This document shows, one piece after another, positions 44,749 through 54,160 of a stretch of DNA of 64,000 bases (position 1 is the first letter of the stretch; each line of letters opens with the position of its first letter). The translations under genes were made by a program, and so were the position numbers. Source of the stretch: Clostridiales bacterium. GTDB lineage: Bacteria > Bacillota > Clostridia > Oscillospirales > UBA644. A model generated the notes under the pieces. The model ran no database searches and was not told the origin of the DNA. It saw nothing but the letters and a program-made list of their open reading frames with translations. Location of the stretch: positions 1 through 64,000 of the forward strand of contig JAEEJO010000074.1 in NCBI GenBank assembly GCA_016281915.1, given 5' to 3'.

Positions 44749-46983
44749 TTACTGTTTAACTTCAGCCATTTTGGTCGTCTGGCGCTGTGCCATAACAAGA
44801 TTATAATAAATTCCCTTGTTTTTAAGGAGCTGTTCGTGAGTTCCCTGTTCGGCAACCTTGCCCTTTTCAAGCACTATCAGCCTGTCTGCATGGCGCAGAG
44901 TTGAAAGTCTGTGCGCGATGGCGATAGTTGTTCTGCCTTTTATCAGGCGCTGCAGCGCTTCCTGAATCTTGCTTTCGGTTTCGGTATCAAGAGAGGCTGT
45001 CGCCTCATCGAGGATAAGTATCTTTGGATCTCTGAGTATCGCTCTTGCAATCGCTATCCTCTGACGTTCGCCGCCCGAGAGAGAGTATCCGTTTTCACCG
45101 ACCACCGTGTTGTATGCGTCGGGAAGTCGAACTATAAACTCATGCGCATTCGCTATTTTAGCTGCAGAGAAAACTTCCTCGGGAGTAGCGTCGGGTTTTG
45201 CGTATATGATATTGTCATATATGGAACCGGCAAAAAGGAACGTTTCCTGAAAAACGGTGCCTATATTCATGCAAAGCGTTTCTTTTGAGATATCCTTTAT
45301 ATCGGTGCCGTCGATAAGAAGTTTGCCGCTGTTGAGATCGTAAAGACGCATTATCAGATTTATCAGCGTCGACTTTCCTACGCCGGAATGCCCGACAAGT
45401 CCGACCATTTCGCCTTTTTTGATATCAAGAGATATGTTTTTGAGAACAGGCTCATAGCTTTTGTAGCCGAACGTGGCGTTGACGAACGAAATATTGCCTT
45501 CTATTTCGGGTTCAACGGCGTTTTCTTTATCCTTTATCTCGGGATCCTCGTAAAGTATCTCGTTTATCTTTGCCATGCTCGTTACCGCGTTTGCTATCGA
45601 TCTGGGCAATGACGTGAGCCAGCGGAGCGGTCCGTAAATAAAACCGATATAGCTCATGATCTGTGTAAATTCGCCGAGTGTGAGCGGTTTGCCGATGATG
45701 GAATGACCGAGCTCGGGATTTATGCCGTTAAGAACCGATTCTGCGCCGAAATAAAGGACAAGGAATTCGCCTATACCAACTATAAATCCGAGCAGGGGGA
45801 ACAAAACCGCCCATAGCTGTTCGTTTTTCTGAGACGTTTCGGCAAGTTTTCTGTTTGCTTCGGAAAACTTTGCTATCTCGCTTTTCTCCGTGCCGAAAAC
45901 CTTTACAACTCTTATGCCCTTGATTATATCGTGAAGGATCCCGTTTGCCGCAGAAGAAAGACGCCACTGCTTTTCATACCTTCTGTGAATGAAATTCCAG
46001 AATTTTGCCGCAGCAAAAATAACGATGGGAACGGGAATGAAAACAAAAAGGGTAAGAAGAGGTCTTGTTGCGATAAAATAAACAAGAACGCCTATAAAAA
46101 CAACGCCTACTTCTATTATCCACACCGTTTCCGACTTTATGAATTCCGTGATGACGGATGTATCCTCTGTCAGACGTTTTATAAGATCGCCGGTCGTCCT
46201 TCTTGAAATCGAGGACATTGAAAGGACCTGGATCTTGTTGTAAAGCTGGATCCTTATGCTGTTGACGAAATTTGCCGAGGTCTTGTTTCTCAGCCGCGCA
46301 GCAACAATGTTTATGACCCGCATTGCAACGTAGCAAAGAAGCATCAGAAGGATCAGAATAAGTATCATAAGCACGGGATTTTTATCTCCCCACGGCTCAA
46401 CGCCTTCGGATGCGGGGAAAAGATAATCGTCCACAAGCACTCTGTTTATCTGCGGAATTATAAGATTTATAATGTTTGTTATAAGAACGAGAAGTCCGGA
46501 AAAAGCAAAGGCGGGAATATATTTTTTGCCGAGAGCGAAAAATTTGCCTACGATGGAAACCTTGTTTGAGCAGTGCGGGCAAATCTGGGTGTTGACTATA
46601 TAATGCTTGCCGCATTTAGGGCAGACGGTGCTTTCGGTATGTATCTGCGTAAGCTCGCCGGTTTCTATATAGTAGTTTGCCGCCTTGATAAACTCAGATA
46701 CCTGATTGAGACAGCTCTGGGTAAATCGGCATATGCGGACGCTGTCCCCGTTTTTCATTTCCGCTTCAAGGCTTGCGCAGCCTATGTGCGAAGATATCGA
46801 CAACTCTTTTATCTCATTGAAATCGCAGCGGAATTCTTCTCTCTGCATGTTTTTTCCGTCAGCGTAAATAACGAGGGAAAAATCTTTTGTGAGAATTATC
46901 CTGCCCGAGCAAAGAAGATCGGAAGAATCTATATCGTATTCAACACTGTATATCGCATCCGCTTTATTGATATCCGGGTCCAA
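44749..46983 (-). CDS. ABC exporter (fused TM and ATPase) with N-terminal zinc ribbon
   Basis: The 744-residue half-transporter carries an unusual N-terminus: a beta-rich segment of about 115 residues, then a zinc ribbon (CPKCGKHYIV...CPHC). Six membrane spans and a nucleotide-binding domain follow, with Walker A GHSGVGKST, signature LSGGERQR, Walker B ILILDEATAS and H-loop AHRLS. TTG 46983 fits best with AAAGGGG upstream; GTG 46992 is the alternative. It probably dimerises with the exporter at 47557. The DUF1854 gene lies between them. Confidence 0.9.
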   Translation of the reverse strand: MDPDINKADAIYSVEYDIDSSDLLCSGRIILTKDFSLVIYADGKNMQREEFRCDFNEIKELSISSHIGCASLEAEMKNGDSVRICRFTQSCLNQVSEFIKAANYYIETGELTQIHTESTVCPKCGKHYIVNTQICPHCSNKVSIVGKFFALGKKYIPAFAFSGLLVLITNIINLIIPQINRVLVDDYLFPASEGVEPWGDKNPVLMILILILLMLLCYVAMRVINIVAARLRNKTSANFVNSIRIQLYNKIQVLSMSSISRRTTGDLIKRLTEDTSVITEFIKSETVWIIEVGVVFIGVLVYFIATRPLLTLFVFIPVPIVIFAAAKFWNFIHRRYEKQWRLSSAANGILHDIIKGIRVVKVFGTEKSEIAKFSEANRKLAETSQKNEQLWAVLFPLLGFIVGIGEFLVLYFGAESVLNGINPELGHSIIGKPLTLGEFTQIMSYIGFIYGPLRWLTSLPRSIANAVTSMAKINEILYEDPEIKDKENAVEPEIEGNISFVNATFGYKSYEPVLKNISLDIKKGEMVGLVGHSGVGKSTLINLIMRLYDLNSGKLLIDGTDIKDISKETLCMNIGTVFQETFLFAGSIYDNIIYAKPDATPEEVFSAAKIANAHEFIVRLPDAYNTVVGENGYSLSGGERQRIAIARAILRDPKILILDEATASLDTETESKIQEALQRLIKGRTTIAIAHRLSTLRHADRLIVLEKGKVAEQGTHEQLLKNKGIYYNLVMAQRQTTKMAEVKQ

Positions 46984-47014
46984 TTCATTCACCCCTTTCG
47001 GTAACTGCGTATTG

Positions 47015-47539
47015 TCAGATCAAAAACGCCTCTATCTTTTTTGCGCTTGAAGGGTCAAGCTTCATAAAATCGTCTATGATATATCTGTTTCCGTCAACGT
47101 CGCGTATCTGAACGGATGTTTTTCTGTCCGGATCAATGAATTTGATGTTTCTTGAAGCGTCTCTGACGGCGAATTCGCGTTTGCCTGCCGTGGTTTCAAC
47201 CTCAAAATACATAAATCCCATTCTGTCTTTCGCAGAAACTATCCGGGTGACGGAAGGGCTGTAATAAAGCTTGTCAAGCTCTTGCGAAACCGTTTTTTTC
47301 TGTTCTTCCGAAAGGCTGTTGAGATCACGGAGTATCCCTATCTCCTTGCCTTCCTTATCCGAAACGCAGATATACTCGTTGGGCGAACGGTACGGAAGCG
47401 CTCTGTTGAGCTTAACTTTGCCGTATTCCTTGCCCTTGTATGTCAAAGAAAGATATCCGCCTTTTTCCGGGGCGAACTTCGCTTCGTTCACGTCGATCAT
47501 TTCAAGATCGGCAAGCTCCACGATTTTGTTTTCTTCCAT
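47015..47539 (-). CDS. DUF1854 domain protein
   Basis: The 174-residue soluble protein matches the DUF1854 family: an N-terminal beta-rich part with LALPYRSPNEYI-type text (here RALPYRSPNEYICV), GILRDLNSLS, and the closing RDVDGNRYIIDDFMKLD. In other bacteria the family is found beside ABC exporters and has been annotated as associated with cyanophycin metabolism; no cyanophycin gene is present here. AAAGGAA precedes the ATG. Sitting between two exporter genes, it may be a cytoplasmic partner or regulator of the transporter. Confidence 0.85.
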   Translation of the reverse strand: MEENKIVELADLEMIDVNEAKFAPEKGGYLSLTYKGKEYGKVKLNRALPYRSPNEYICVSDKEGKEIGILRDLNSLSEEQKKTVSQELDKLYYSPSVTRIVSAKDRMGFMYFEVETTAGKREFAVRDASRNIKFIDPDRKTSVQIRDVDGNRYIIDDFMKLDPSSAKKIEAFLI

Positions 47540-47556
47540 ATATCTGTTCCTTTCTT

Positions 47557-49854
47557 CTATTCCGCTATACCTATATGCTTTATCGCGTCAAACTGCAGCA
47601 TATAAAGCTTGTAGTATTCGCCCTGCTTCTTTATAAGCTCTTCGTGCGTTCCGTATTCCACCATTTCGCCTTTGTCTATTACGGCAAGCACGTCAGCGTC
47701 ACGCAGAGTGGAAAGTCTGTGAGCTATCGCAACGGTCGTTCTGCCCTGCTGCAGATTGAAAAGCGCCTGCTGGATATTTCTTTCGGTTTCCGTATCCATA
47801 GCCGCGGTAGCTTCGTCAAGTATAAGTATTTTAGGATTCTGTATGATCGTTCTCGCTATCGAGATACGCTGCTTTTCACCGCCCGAAAGATCCTGACCGC
47901 CCGCGCCGATCCTTGTTTCGTAACCGTCGGGAAGGCGCATGATAAAGTCGTGCGCAGAAGCGGTCTTGGCCGCTCTTATAACCTCTTCCATCGATGCGCC
48001 GGGGTTTGCGTAACGGATATTATCCGCGATCGTGCCTATAAAAAGATATATTTCCTGCGAAACGATGCCGATATTTTTTCTCATATCCACGCTCGCAATA
48101 TCTTTTACGTTTACGCCGTCTATCGTTATAGAGCCGTCGGCAACGTCGTAAAGACGCGCCATAAGATTTACTATCGTGCTTTTTCCTGCGCCGGTCTTGC
48201 CGACGATTCCGACCATATGTCCCGCTTTTACGGAAAGGCTGAGGTTTTTGATTATGGGATGGCCCGGTTCATATTCGAAACGTACGTTTTTCATTTCGAT
48301 ATCGCCCTTCATATTGGGCATGCGGACCGGATTTTCAGGCTCTTCAACGTCCGGAACGGCATCCATTACCTCAAATATCCTCTGCGCAGAGTCTACGCAT
48401 CTTGCCCACCAGTTGGATACCCACGCAAGAAAATCGAGCGGGCTGTAAAGCATATTCATATATGCGGTGAAAGTCATCAGTTTGCCGAGAGTCATTCCGT
48501 TTGTGTGCGAAATGATCATTGTGCCGCCTACAAACAAAACGACAAGGTTTGTAAGCATCATTATAAGACCGAGAAGAGGGAAGATCGTGGATTCCGCATT
48601 CGATACACGCTTATCCGCAGCGGCGCTTTTTCCCGAGTAGCCCGAAAACCGCTCGCCCTCCTCTTTTTCTTTGGCAAACGCTTTTATGATCCTCTGTCCG
48701 CTCATAGAGTCGCTTATATAAGAGGACATATTCGCTTCGTTTATCCAGCGGACGTGGTGGAGTTTGCGGAATGCGCGCTGTATTATCCTGTAAAGGAACA
48801 GAAGCAGCGGTATCATAACAAGCACTATGAGAGAAAGCTGCCAGTTCATATAAAACATGATAATGAGTATGCCCACAAACATCAGCGCATTCACAACAAC
48901 GCTCGGCGCGCCGTCAACAAAGAACCAGTAAATGTTGTTTGAGTCGCGGTTTACCCTCGTCATAAGCGAACCTGTCTGTTTTGACGTGTAAAAACCGACG
49001 GACAGACGCTGCATTGCGGAAAAGATGCGAACTTTAAGATCGTATACCACCCACGGGATTATACCGCCCACGACGTATGACTGACCGATGTTTATCAGCA
49101 GCGAAAGCACCCTTGCGGCGATGATTATCAGCAAAACAAGGCCAACTTCGCCGAAAAGATTATCGTCAACTCCCGGCGTGAGAACGTTATCGTATAAAAG
49201 TTTTGTGCCCACGTAAGGTGAAAGAACGGAAAAAACGGTGCTGATTATAAGCATCGCAAAATATGCGATGAGCCTTTTCTTATAGAATTTGAAAAATCCG
49301 AGAAGACGTTTGAATATCGAACCTTTGTCCATGCATCTCGGGCATACTTTATGCTCGGGATCAGGGTATCTCGCTCCGCATTTAGGGCAGAAAAGCTCCT
49401 CGTCGCGCTTCTCGCTGTATTCAACGGGTTTGCCCTCTTTGAAATCATTGAAATGGCGAACGAAGGCTTCAAGCTTGTTAGCAATGCCGAGAGAGAATTT
49501 CATCAGCTCTCTCACAGGCTCGTTATCGTCTTTATTTGCCGCAACAAGACGAGCGGTGGAAACATACCGCTCGATTGAAAGCGATTTTATATCTTCGTGC
49601 GGGATGATATCGAAAGAAACAAAATCAAAAACTGTTTTCAGTTTTTTTCTTCCGCCTATCTTTTCAACCCTGTCATATCCCGTTAAAAAATAAATATTCT
49701 CTTTATCAAAAAATATCCAGCAGTCTGCGAAATTGCCGTCTTTATCCATATCGGTATAGGCGTAGGAAATGATCCCGGCTATATCCGTTCCCCTTGCTTT
49801 TACCGTTTCGGCTATATGCGCAGGGATCTTTGAAAGGTAAGTTTCCGCAGTCAT
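47557..49854 (-). CDS. ABC exporter (fused TM and ATPase) with N-terminal zinc ribbon
   Basis: The 765-residue half-transporter parallels the one at 44749: an N-terminal beta-rich domain (about 1-150), a zinc ribbon (CPKCGARYPD...CPRC), six membrane spans, then Walker A GKTGAGKST, signature LSGGEKQR, Walker B ILILDEATAA and H-loop AHRLS. ATG 49854 is chosen because upstream in-frame sequence is AT-rich and holds the promoter; the site GGGTGG is moderate. It is the first gene of the three-gene operon. The substrate is unknown. Confidence 0.9.
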   Translation of the reverse strand: MTAETYLSKIPAHIAETVKARGTDIAGIISYAYTDMDKDGNFADCWIFFDKENIYFLTGYDRVEKIGGRKKLKTVFDFVSFDIIPHEDIKSLSIERYVSTARLVAANKDDNEPVRELMKFSLGIANKLEAFVRHFNDFKEGKPVEYSEKRDEELFCPKCGARYPDPEHKVCPRCMDKGSIFKRLLGFFKFYKKRLIAYFAMLIISTVFSVLSPYVGTKLLYDNVLTPGVDDNLFGEVGLVLLIIIAARVLSLLINIGQSYVVGGIIPWVVYDLKVRIFSAMQRLSVGFYTSKQTGSLMTRVNRDSNNIYWFFVDGAPSVVVNALMFVGILIIMFYMNWQLSLIVLVMIPLLLFLYRIIQRAFRKLHHVRWINEANMSSYISDSMSGQRIIKAFAKEKEEGERFSGYSGKSAAADKRVSNAESTIFPLLGLIMMLTNLVVLFVGGTMIISHTNGMTLGKLMTFTAYMNMLYSPLDFLAWVSNWWARCVDSAQRIFEVMDAVPDVEEPENPVRMPNMKGDIEMKNVRFEYEPGHPIIKNLSLSVKAGHMVGIVGKTGAGKSTIVNLMARLYDVADGSITIDGVNVKDIASVDMRKNIGIVSQEIYLFIGTIADNIRYANPGASMEEVIRAAKTASAHDFIMRLPDGYETRIGAGGQDLSGGEKQRISIARTIIQNPKILILDEATAAMDTETERNIQQALFNLQQGRTTVAIAHRLSTLRDADVLAVIDKGEMVEYGTHEELIKKQGEYYKLYMLQFDAIKHIGIAE

Positions 49855-49888
49855 GGCTTCACCACCCGGGTAAAAATTTAACAAAAGA

Positions 49889-49917
49889 ACTTTATCATAA
49901 AATGAAAAAAAAGTCAA
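49889..49917 (-). promoter_or_regulatory. Promoter of the ABC exporter operon
   Basis: On minus, TTGACT (49912-49917), a 17-bp spacer and a weak TAAAGT (49889-49894) are seen. The rest of 49920-50083 is AT-rich and shows no gene or clear promoter for the divergent gene. Confidence 0.5.
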
Positions 49918-50083
49918 GCAATTATCAGTTTTGTATAATCTTGTTCGTATTATATTCACAGCAAAGACATATTTGAACGTCCGGAAAACACATGAAGATA
50001 TTATAGTATTATTATATAAGAATTTTTGTTCATTTACTGTATAATTACAGTATATATTCACATATGAAATCGGAGAGCCGAAA

Positions 50084-51325
50084 ATGGATAAAAAAGAGAT
50101 CAGCGTTGTGAGAGAGCTTGCAAAAAAAGTTGCGGAGCTTGCTGCTTTGCCGATACAGAAAGAAAGGATCCGTCTCTGGAAGAAGCATAACGGACTTCAT
50201 CCCGAAAGACCGATGTTTATGATAGATCAGGTCTGCTGGCACGAGATGAACTATGAAGACGAGCTTACTCTCGTTTGTCAGGATCCCCTTCTGAGAAATA
50301 TAGAGTGGCAGCTCAGAGAAACACTTTACAGAAACAAGCACATGGCGGACGACAGACCGATAAGAGATTATATCGTTGCGGGAAAAAGCTTCACCGTTGA
50401 AAACATAAGTCTTCCCGCGATCACCCTTGACGGAGGAAGAAACGGAGCGCAGACTCACGTTTTCGTAGACCAGCTTCCGGACGACGAAGCTCTTGAAACG
50501 AAGCTGAAAATGCCCGTTGTAAAGCATGACGTTGAGGCAACGAAAAAAACAGAGGAAACCTGCAACGAGATACTTGACGGCATTTTAGGCGTTAAAATGA
50601 CCGCTTATGACGGCTATTTCCATTATTGGGACAGAATATCAATGTGGCGCGGCGTTGAGGCGATAATGTATGATATTGCGGATAATCCCGATTTCATCCA
50701 CAGACTGCTCAAAAAAACGATAGCAATGCATATGTGCATGCTTGATCAGCTTGAAGAGCAGGGCCTTATGACCACAGGTATGGACACTGTCCACTGCACC
50801 GGCGCATACAATGACGTTATGGAAGGATACAGTGACGACCCGGAAGAAAACAAAAAGGCAGACTGCCACACAGCGAAAAACAGCTGGACGTACAGCGCAG
50901 CGCAGCTTTTCTCTATGGTTTCACCGGAAATGCACGACGAATTCGACGTTCAGTATATCATCCCGTGGTTCGAGCGTTTCGGACTGGGTTATTACGGCTG
51001 CTGCGAACCTGATGACATAAAAGTAGACGTTCTTCGCAAGCTGCCGAATCTGCGCAAGATATCCATGAGCCCGTGGGTAAACGTAGAGCTGGGCGCGGAG
51101 AAAATAGGCAAGGACTTTGTTTTTTCAAGAAAACCCAATCCCTCAAATCTTGCGTGGGATATATATCCCGAAGAAAACGTAATAAAAGAGTTCAAGGAAA
51201 CGCTGAATGCTACTCAGAAAAACGGATGCCCGGTAGAATTCATCCTGAAAGACATAACTACCGTAAGAAACGACCCGACAAGGCTCTGGAGATGGGCTGA
51301 GACCGCGCGCAGCATGTGCAACTGA
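50084..51325 (+). CDS. Uroporphyrinogen decarboxylase-like (URO-D/MtaA superfamily) protein
   Basis: The 413-residue protein resembles the URO-D/MtaA/CmuA TIM-barrel superfamily, whose corrinoid-linked members transfer methyl groups using a zinc site. Parts seen are RIRLWKKHNGLHPERPM at the start, TVHCTGAYND, LGYYGCCEPDD and the closing RNDPTRLWRWAETAR. Cys and His residues in HCTG and GCCEP could bind zinc. No corrinoid protein gene is adjacent. GGAGA precedes the ATG. The GH18 gene follows after 11 bp, so they probably form one operon. The exact reaction is unknown. Confidence 0.75.
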   Translation: MDKKEISVVRELAKKVAELAALPIQKERIRLWKKHNGLHPERPMFMIDQVCWHEMNYEDELTLVCQDPLLRNIEWQLRETLYRNKHMADDRPIRDYIVAGKSFTVENISLPAITLDGGRNGAQTHVFVDQLPDDEALETKLKMPVVKHDVEATKKTEETCNEILDGILGVKMTAYDGYFHYWDRISMWRGVEAIMYDIADNPDFIHRLLKKTIAMHMCMLDQLEEQGLMTTGMDTVHCTGAYNDVMEGYSDDPEENKKADCHTAKNSWTYSAAQLFSMVSPEMHDEFDVQYIIPWFERFGLGYYGCCEPDDIKVDVLRKLPNLRKISMSPWVNVELGAEKIGKDFVFSRKPNPSNLAWDIYPEENVIKEFKETLNATQKNGCPVEFILKDITTVRNDPTRLWRWAETARSMCN

Positions 51326-51336
51326 CGGAGACGCAA

Positions 51337-52362
51337 ATGACTGATCTGAATTATTATTTTTCCGGCTACTGCACCGGAAGATCGCTTTATGATGTAACGC
51401 CCGATCAGGCAAAAAAGCTCTCTCATCTCAACGTTGCGTTCGGAGTAGTTGAAAACGGCAGGATAAGCATCGAAAGACAGCGTCCGTATCTTGGCGAGCT
51501 TGAAAGGATCAGGGCATACAACCCCGATCTGAATATTCTTCTTTCAACGGGCGGAGGCGATCAGCACGGTCACGGTCCCGCGACGGACAGCGAAGAGCAT
51601 ATGAAAACGTTTGTCGATTCAACCATGACGATAGTGGAGGAGTTCGGGTTTGACGGTATAGACTGCGATTGGGAATTCCCCGGAGACGACGGCATACTTG
51701 AAGAAAAATATCAGCATACGCGTCTTTTTGCGGAATACAGAAAAGCGCTTGACGAATATGCGTCAAGGCGCGGCAGAAAATGCTGGCTTACGACCGCGGC
51801 GGCGTGCGGACAGTGGTATATAGACAGAACGGAGATAGATATATCGCATAAATATCTCGATTTCATCAATCTTATGACTTACGATCTGCGAGGGTGGGAT
51901 CAGCCTTCCGGACATCACACATGTCTTTACGACCCGAAGGACGCTCCCGTTGTTTTCAGCGCGGACAGATCGGTAAAAATGCTTGCGGATATCGGCGTTC
52001 CGAAAGAAAAACTGCTTCTCGGAGCTGCATTTTATTCAAGAATATGGAAAAACGTTAAAGGAACGGAAAACGGGCTAAACGCATTTTCGCCCACCGGCGG
52101 AGGCTTCGGTCCGTCATACACCGAAATACGTCTTATTCACGAAAAGAGCGGCAGATTCAGAAAGTATTACGACAGCGATGCGAAAGCCCCGTGGCTTTTT
52201 GACGGTAAAGACTTTATTTCATACGACGATCCCGAATCGGTAAAAGCAAAGTGCGAATACGTCATTCGCGAAAAGCTTGGCGGAATGATGTATTGGGAGC
52301 ACGGCAGCGACAAAACGGGAACGCTTTTTGAGACCGTATATGAAAATCTGAAAAACAACTGA
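51337..52362 (+). CDS. Glycoside hydrolase family 18 (chitinase-like), cytoplasmic
   Basis: The 341-residue TIM barrel carries the GH18 catalytic motif FDGIDCDWEF with Asp109, Asp111 and general acid Glu113, preceded by the ILLSTGGG strand and followed by INLMTYDLRGWD and MYWEHGSD. It should cleave beta-1,4-GlcNAc type links. No signal peptide or binding module is present, so it is likely intracellular and acts on imported oligosaccharides. ATG 51337 follows ACGGAGAC; a GTG seven codons upstream overlaps the previous gene. Confidence 0.92.
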   Translation: MTDLNYYFSGYCTGRSLYDVTPDQAKKLSHLNVAFGVVENGRISIERQRPYLGELERIRAYNPDLNILLSTGGGDQHGHGPATDSEEHMKTFVDSTMTIVEEFGFDGIDCDWEFPGDDGILEEKYQHTRLFAEYRKALDEYASRRGRKCWLTTAAACGQWYIDRTEIDISHKYLDFINLMTYDLRGWDQPSGHHTCLYDPKDAPVVFSADRSVKMLADIGVPKEKLLLGAAFYSRIWKNVKGTENGLNAFSPTGGGFGPSYTEIRLIHEKSGRFRKYYDSDAKAPWLFDGKDFISYDDPESVKAKCEYVIREKLGGMMYWEHGSDKTGTLFETVYENLKNN

Positions 52363-52377
52363 ATATCAAAAAATATC

Positions 52378-52415
52378 ACCGTTATGGCACAATAAAACGC
52401 CATAACGGTTTTTTT
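52378..52415 (+). terminator. Strong intrinsic terminator before the phage cassette
   Basis: ACCGTTATGGC pairs with GCCATAACGGT around a ten-base loop and is followed by seven Ts. It isolates the GH18 operon from the packaging cassette. Confidence 0.88.
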
Positions 52416-52434
52416 GTTGATAACTTTGATAATT

Positions 52435-52463
52435 TTGCGGGTAAAATCGTGGTATTATATATA
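52435..52463 (+). promoter_or_regulatory. Possible promoter of the phage packaging cassette
   Basis: TTGCGG (52435-52440), a 17-bp spacer and TATATA (52458-52463) form the best pair between the terminator and the small terminase. The -35 box is poor. Confidence 0.3.
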
Positions 52464-52521
52464 TGCGGATATGCGAAAGGTACCGCGCAGTCCGCAAAGC
52501 GTATGAAAGAGGGAATTAAAA

Positions 52522-52836
52522 ATCAGAAAGAAAAAAGAAAAGATCACGGAAGAAAGGATCATTCAGGAACTTGCGAAGATAGCTTTCGACGATATCACGA
52601 ATTATCTTTCGTTTTTTTGCGACGAAAACGGTGAAACGAAGATAGAGATAAAGCAAAGCGACGGTCTTGACACGCGCGCGGTGGCAGAGATAACAAACTC
52701 AAGGTCCGGATTCCGCTTTAAGCTTTACAACAAGCAGCAGGCGCTTCTGAAGCTTGGCGACTATCTCGGGCTCTGGAAGCGGACGCCTGAAGAAGAGACG
52801 GAAGATCTTGACGAGCTGGAAATACTCTGTCCGTGA
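52522..52836 (+). CDS. Phage terminase small subunit, N-terminally truncated, non-standard start
   Basis: The frame from 52507 to the TGA at 52834 has no ATG, GTG or TTG near its start. A good site AGAGGGA lies 7 bases before an ATC codon at 52522, taken as the provisional start; this gives 104 residues. The sequence KITEERIIQELAKIAF... and KLYNKQQALLKLGDYLGLW is the C-terminal half of PBSX-type small terminases. The usual N-terminal DNA-binding helix-turn-helix is absent in this frame. A neighbouring frame around 52413-52530 reads GYAKGTAQSAKR, like that lost helix, suggesting a past frameshift. It overlaps the large terminase start (GTGA). Confidence 0.65.
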   Translation: MRKKKEKITEERIIQELAKIAFDDITNYLSFFCDENGETKIEIKQSDGLDTRAVAEITNSRSGFRFKLYNKQQALLKLGDYLGLWKRTPEEETEDLDELEILCP

Positions 52837-54134
52837 AAAAAAGAAAAACCATACCGTGGCAGCCGCTTTCGCCAAAGCATAAAAATTATATCCGCAATTG
52901 CATGAGCCACACTTTCAATTTTGCCGAAGGCGCCGTCCGTTCGGGCAAAACAATAGCAAACGTGCTCGCATTTTCGTTTCTTCTCGAAAAATCGCCTGAC
53001 AGGCTTCATCTTGCAACGGGAACTACGCTTTCCGCCGCGCTTACTAATATCGGAGACTGCAACGGTTTCGGGCTTGAGCATATTTTCCGCGGAAGATGCC
53101 GATGGGGAAGATATAAAGGCAATACGGCGCTGTTTGTCAAAACACGGTCAGGAGAAAAAACGGTTGTTTTCGCGGGAGGCGGAAAGGCGGACAGCTACAA
53201 GCGGATACGCGGCAATTCTTACGGGATATGGATCGCTACGGAGGTAAACAAGCACTTCATATCGGGGGATGACAGGTGCTTTATCGACGAAGCTTTCAAC
53301 CGTCAGCTTGCAGCGAAAATGCGGCGCGTGCTGTGGGATTTCAATCCCGATTACCCAACGCATCCGATCTATTCCGGCTACGTTGACAGGTATATTGCTT
53401 CCGGTCTTGACGTGAATCACGAAAAATTCCGTATCAGCGATAATCTTTCCGTTTCCGCCGAAAGGCGCGCGGAGATCGAGGCTCAGTATGAACCGGGAAG
53501 TTTTCTTTATAAACGCGCTATCCTGGGTGAGCGCGCCGCTGCGCAGGGTCTTATATTTCCCCTGTTCGCTGCCGATCCGGATAAATGGATCGTCTCTTCT
53601 GTGCCAGACGACGTTTCGCAGATTATCATAGGGGCAGATTACGGCGGAAACAACTCCGCCTCAGCCTTTGTAGCGGTCGGACTGAGAAAAGGCGAAAACG
53701 GCGTTGTTATTCTGAAAGACAGAAGAATAAAAGGACGGAAGGGCGAAATTTCGCCGGATATGATAGAAAACGAGTTTATTGCGTTTGTCAAAAGCCTCGT
53801 CAGCGAATTTGATTTTCCCGTTACATACGCTTTTATGGACAGCGAAGCGCAGTATCTTACGGCAGGCGTCGTTAAAGCCGCGAGAAAAGCGGGCTTGAAA
53901 ATTGCGATAGCAGACAGTCTGAAAAAGCCGATCGCAGAGCGTATTTCGATAAAGTCAAGACTGATTTCCCAGCACAGGTGGTCGGTTTATAAAGACTGCG
54001 CAAACGTTATCGCAAGCACCGCAACACAGATGTGGGATATGCACGAGCCTGACAGAAGGCTTGACAACGGCACGTGCGACATAGATACTGCGGACGCTGA
54101 AGAATATGCATGGGAACGGTTTATCAGATGGTAG
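52833..54134 (+). CDS. Phage terminase large subunit (PBSX-type)
   Basis: The 433-residue DNA-packaging motor has an ATPase half with the Walker A-like GAVRSGKTIAN and a nuclease half with IIIGADYGGNNSAS, YAFMDSEAQ and DIDTADAEEYAWERF acidic residues. Length and order match terminases of tailed phages and PBSX-like elements. The GTG start overlaps the small terminase stop by four bases. No frame damage is seen. The portal TTG follows 26 bp after its stop. Confidence 0.93.
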   Translation: MKKRKTIPWQPLSPKHKNYIRNCMSHTFNFAEGAVRSGKTIANVLAFSFLLEKSPDRLHLATGTTLSAALTNIGDCNGFGLEHIFRGRCRWGRYKGNTALFVKTRSGEKTVVFAGGGKADSYKRIRGNSYGIWIATEVNKHFISGDDRCFIDEAFNRQLAAKMRRVLWDFNPDYPTHPIYSGYVDRYIASGLDVNHEKFRISDNLSVSAERRAEIEAQYEPGSFLYKRAILGERAAAQGLIFPLFAADPDKWIVSSVPDDVSQIIIGADYGGNNSASAFVAVGLRKGENGVVILKDRRIKGRKGEISPDMIENEFIAFVKSLVSEFDFPVTYAFMDSEAQYLTAGVVKAARKAGLKIAIADSLKKPIAERISIKSRLISQHRWSVYKDCANVIASTATQMWDMHEPDRRLDNGTCDIDTADAEEYAWERFIRW

Positions 54135-54160
54135 CCGTTCCCGCAAACCGGGAGGAAAAC

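Noticed and set aside
47440-48942. 500-codon open frame on plus
   Set aside because: It lies antisense to the second ABC exporter, is Tyr/His/Arg-rich with no domain, and mirrors the coding frame.
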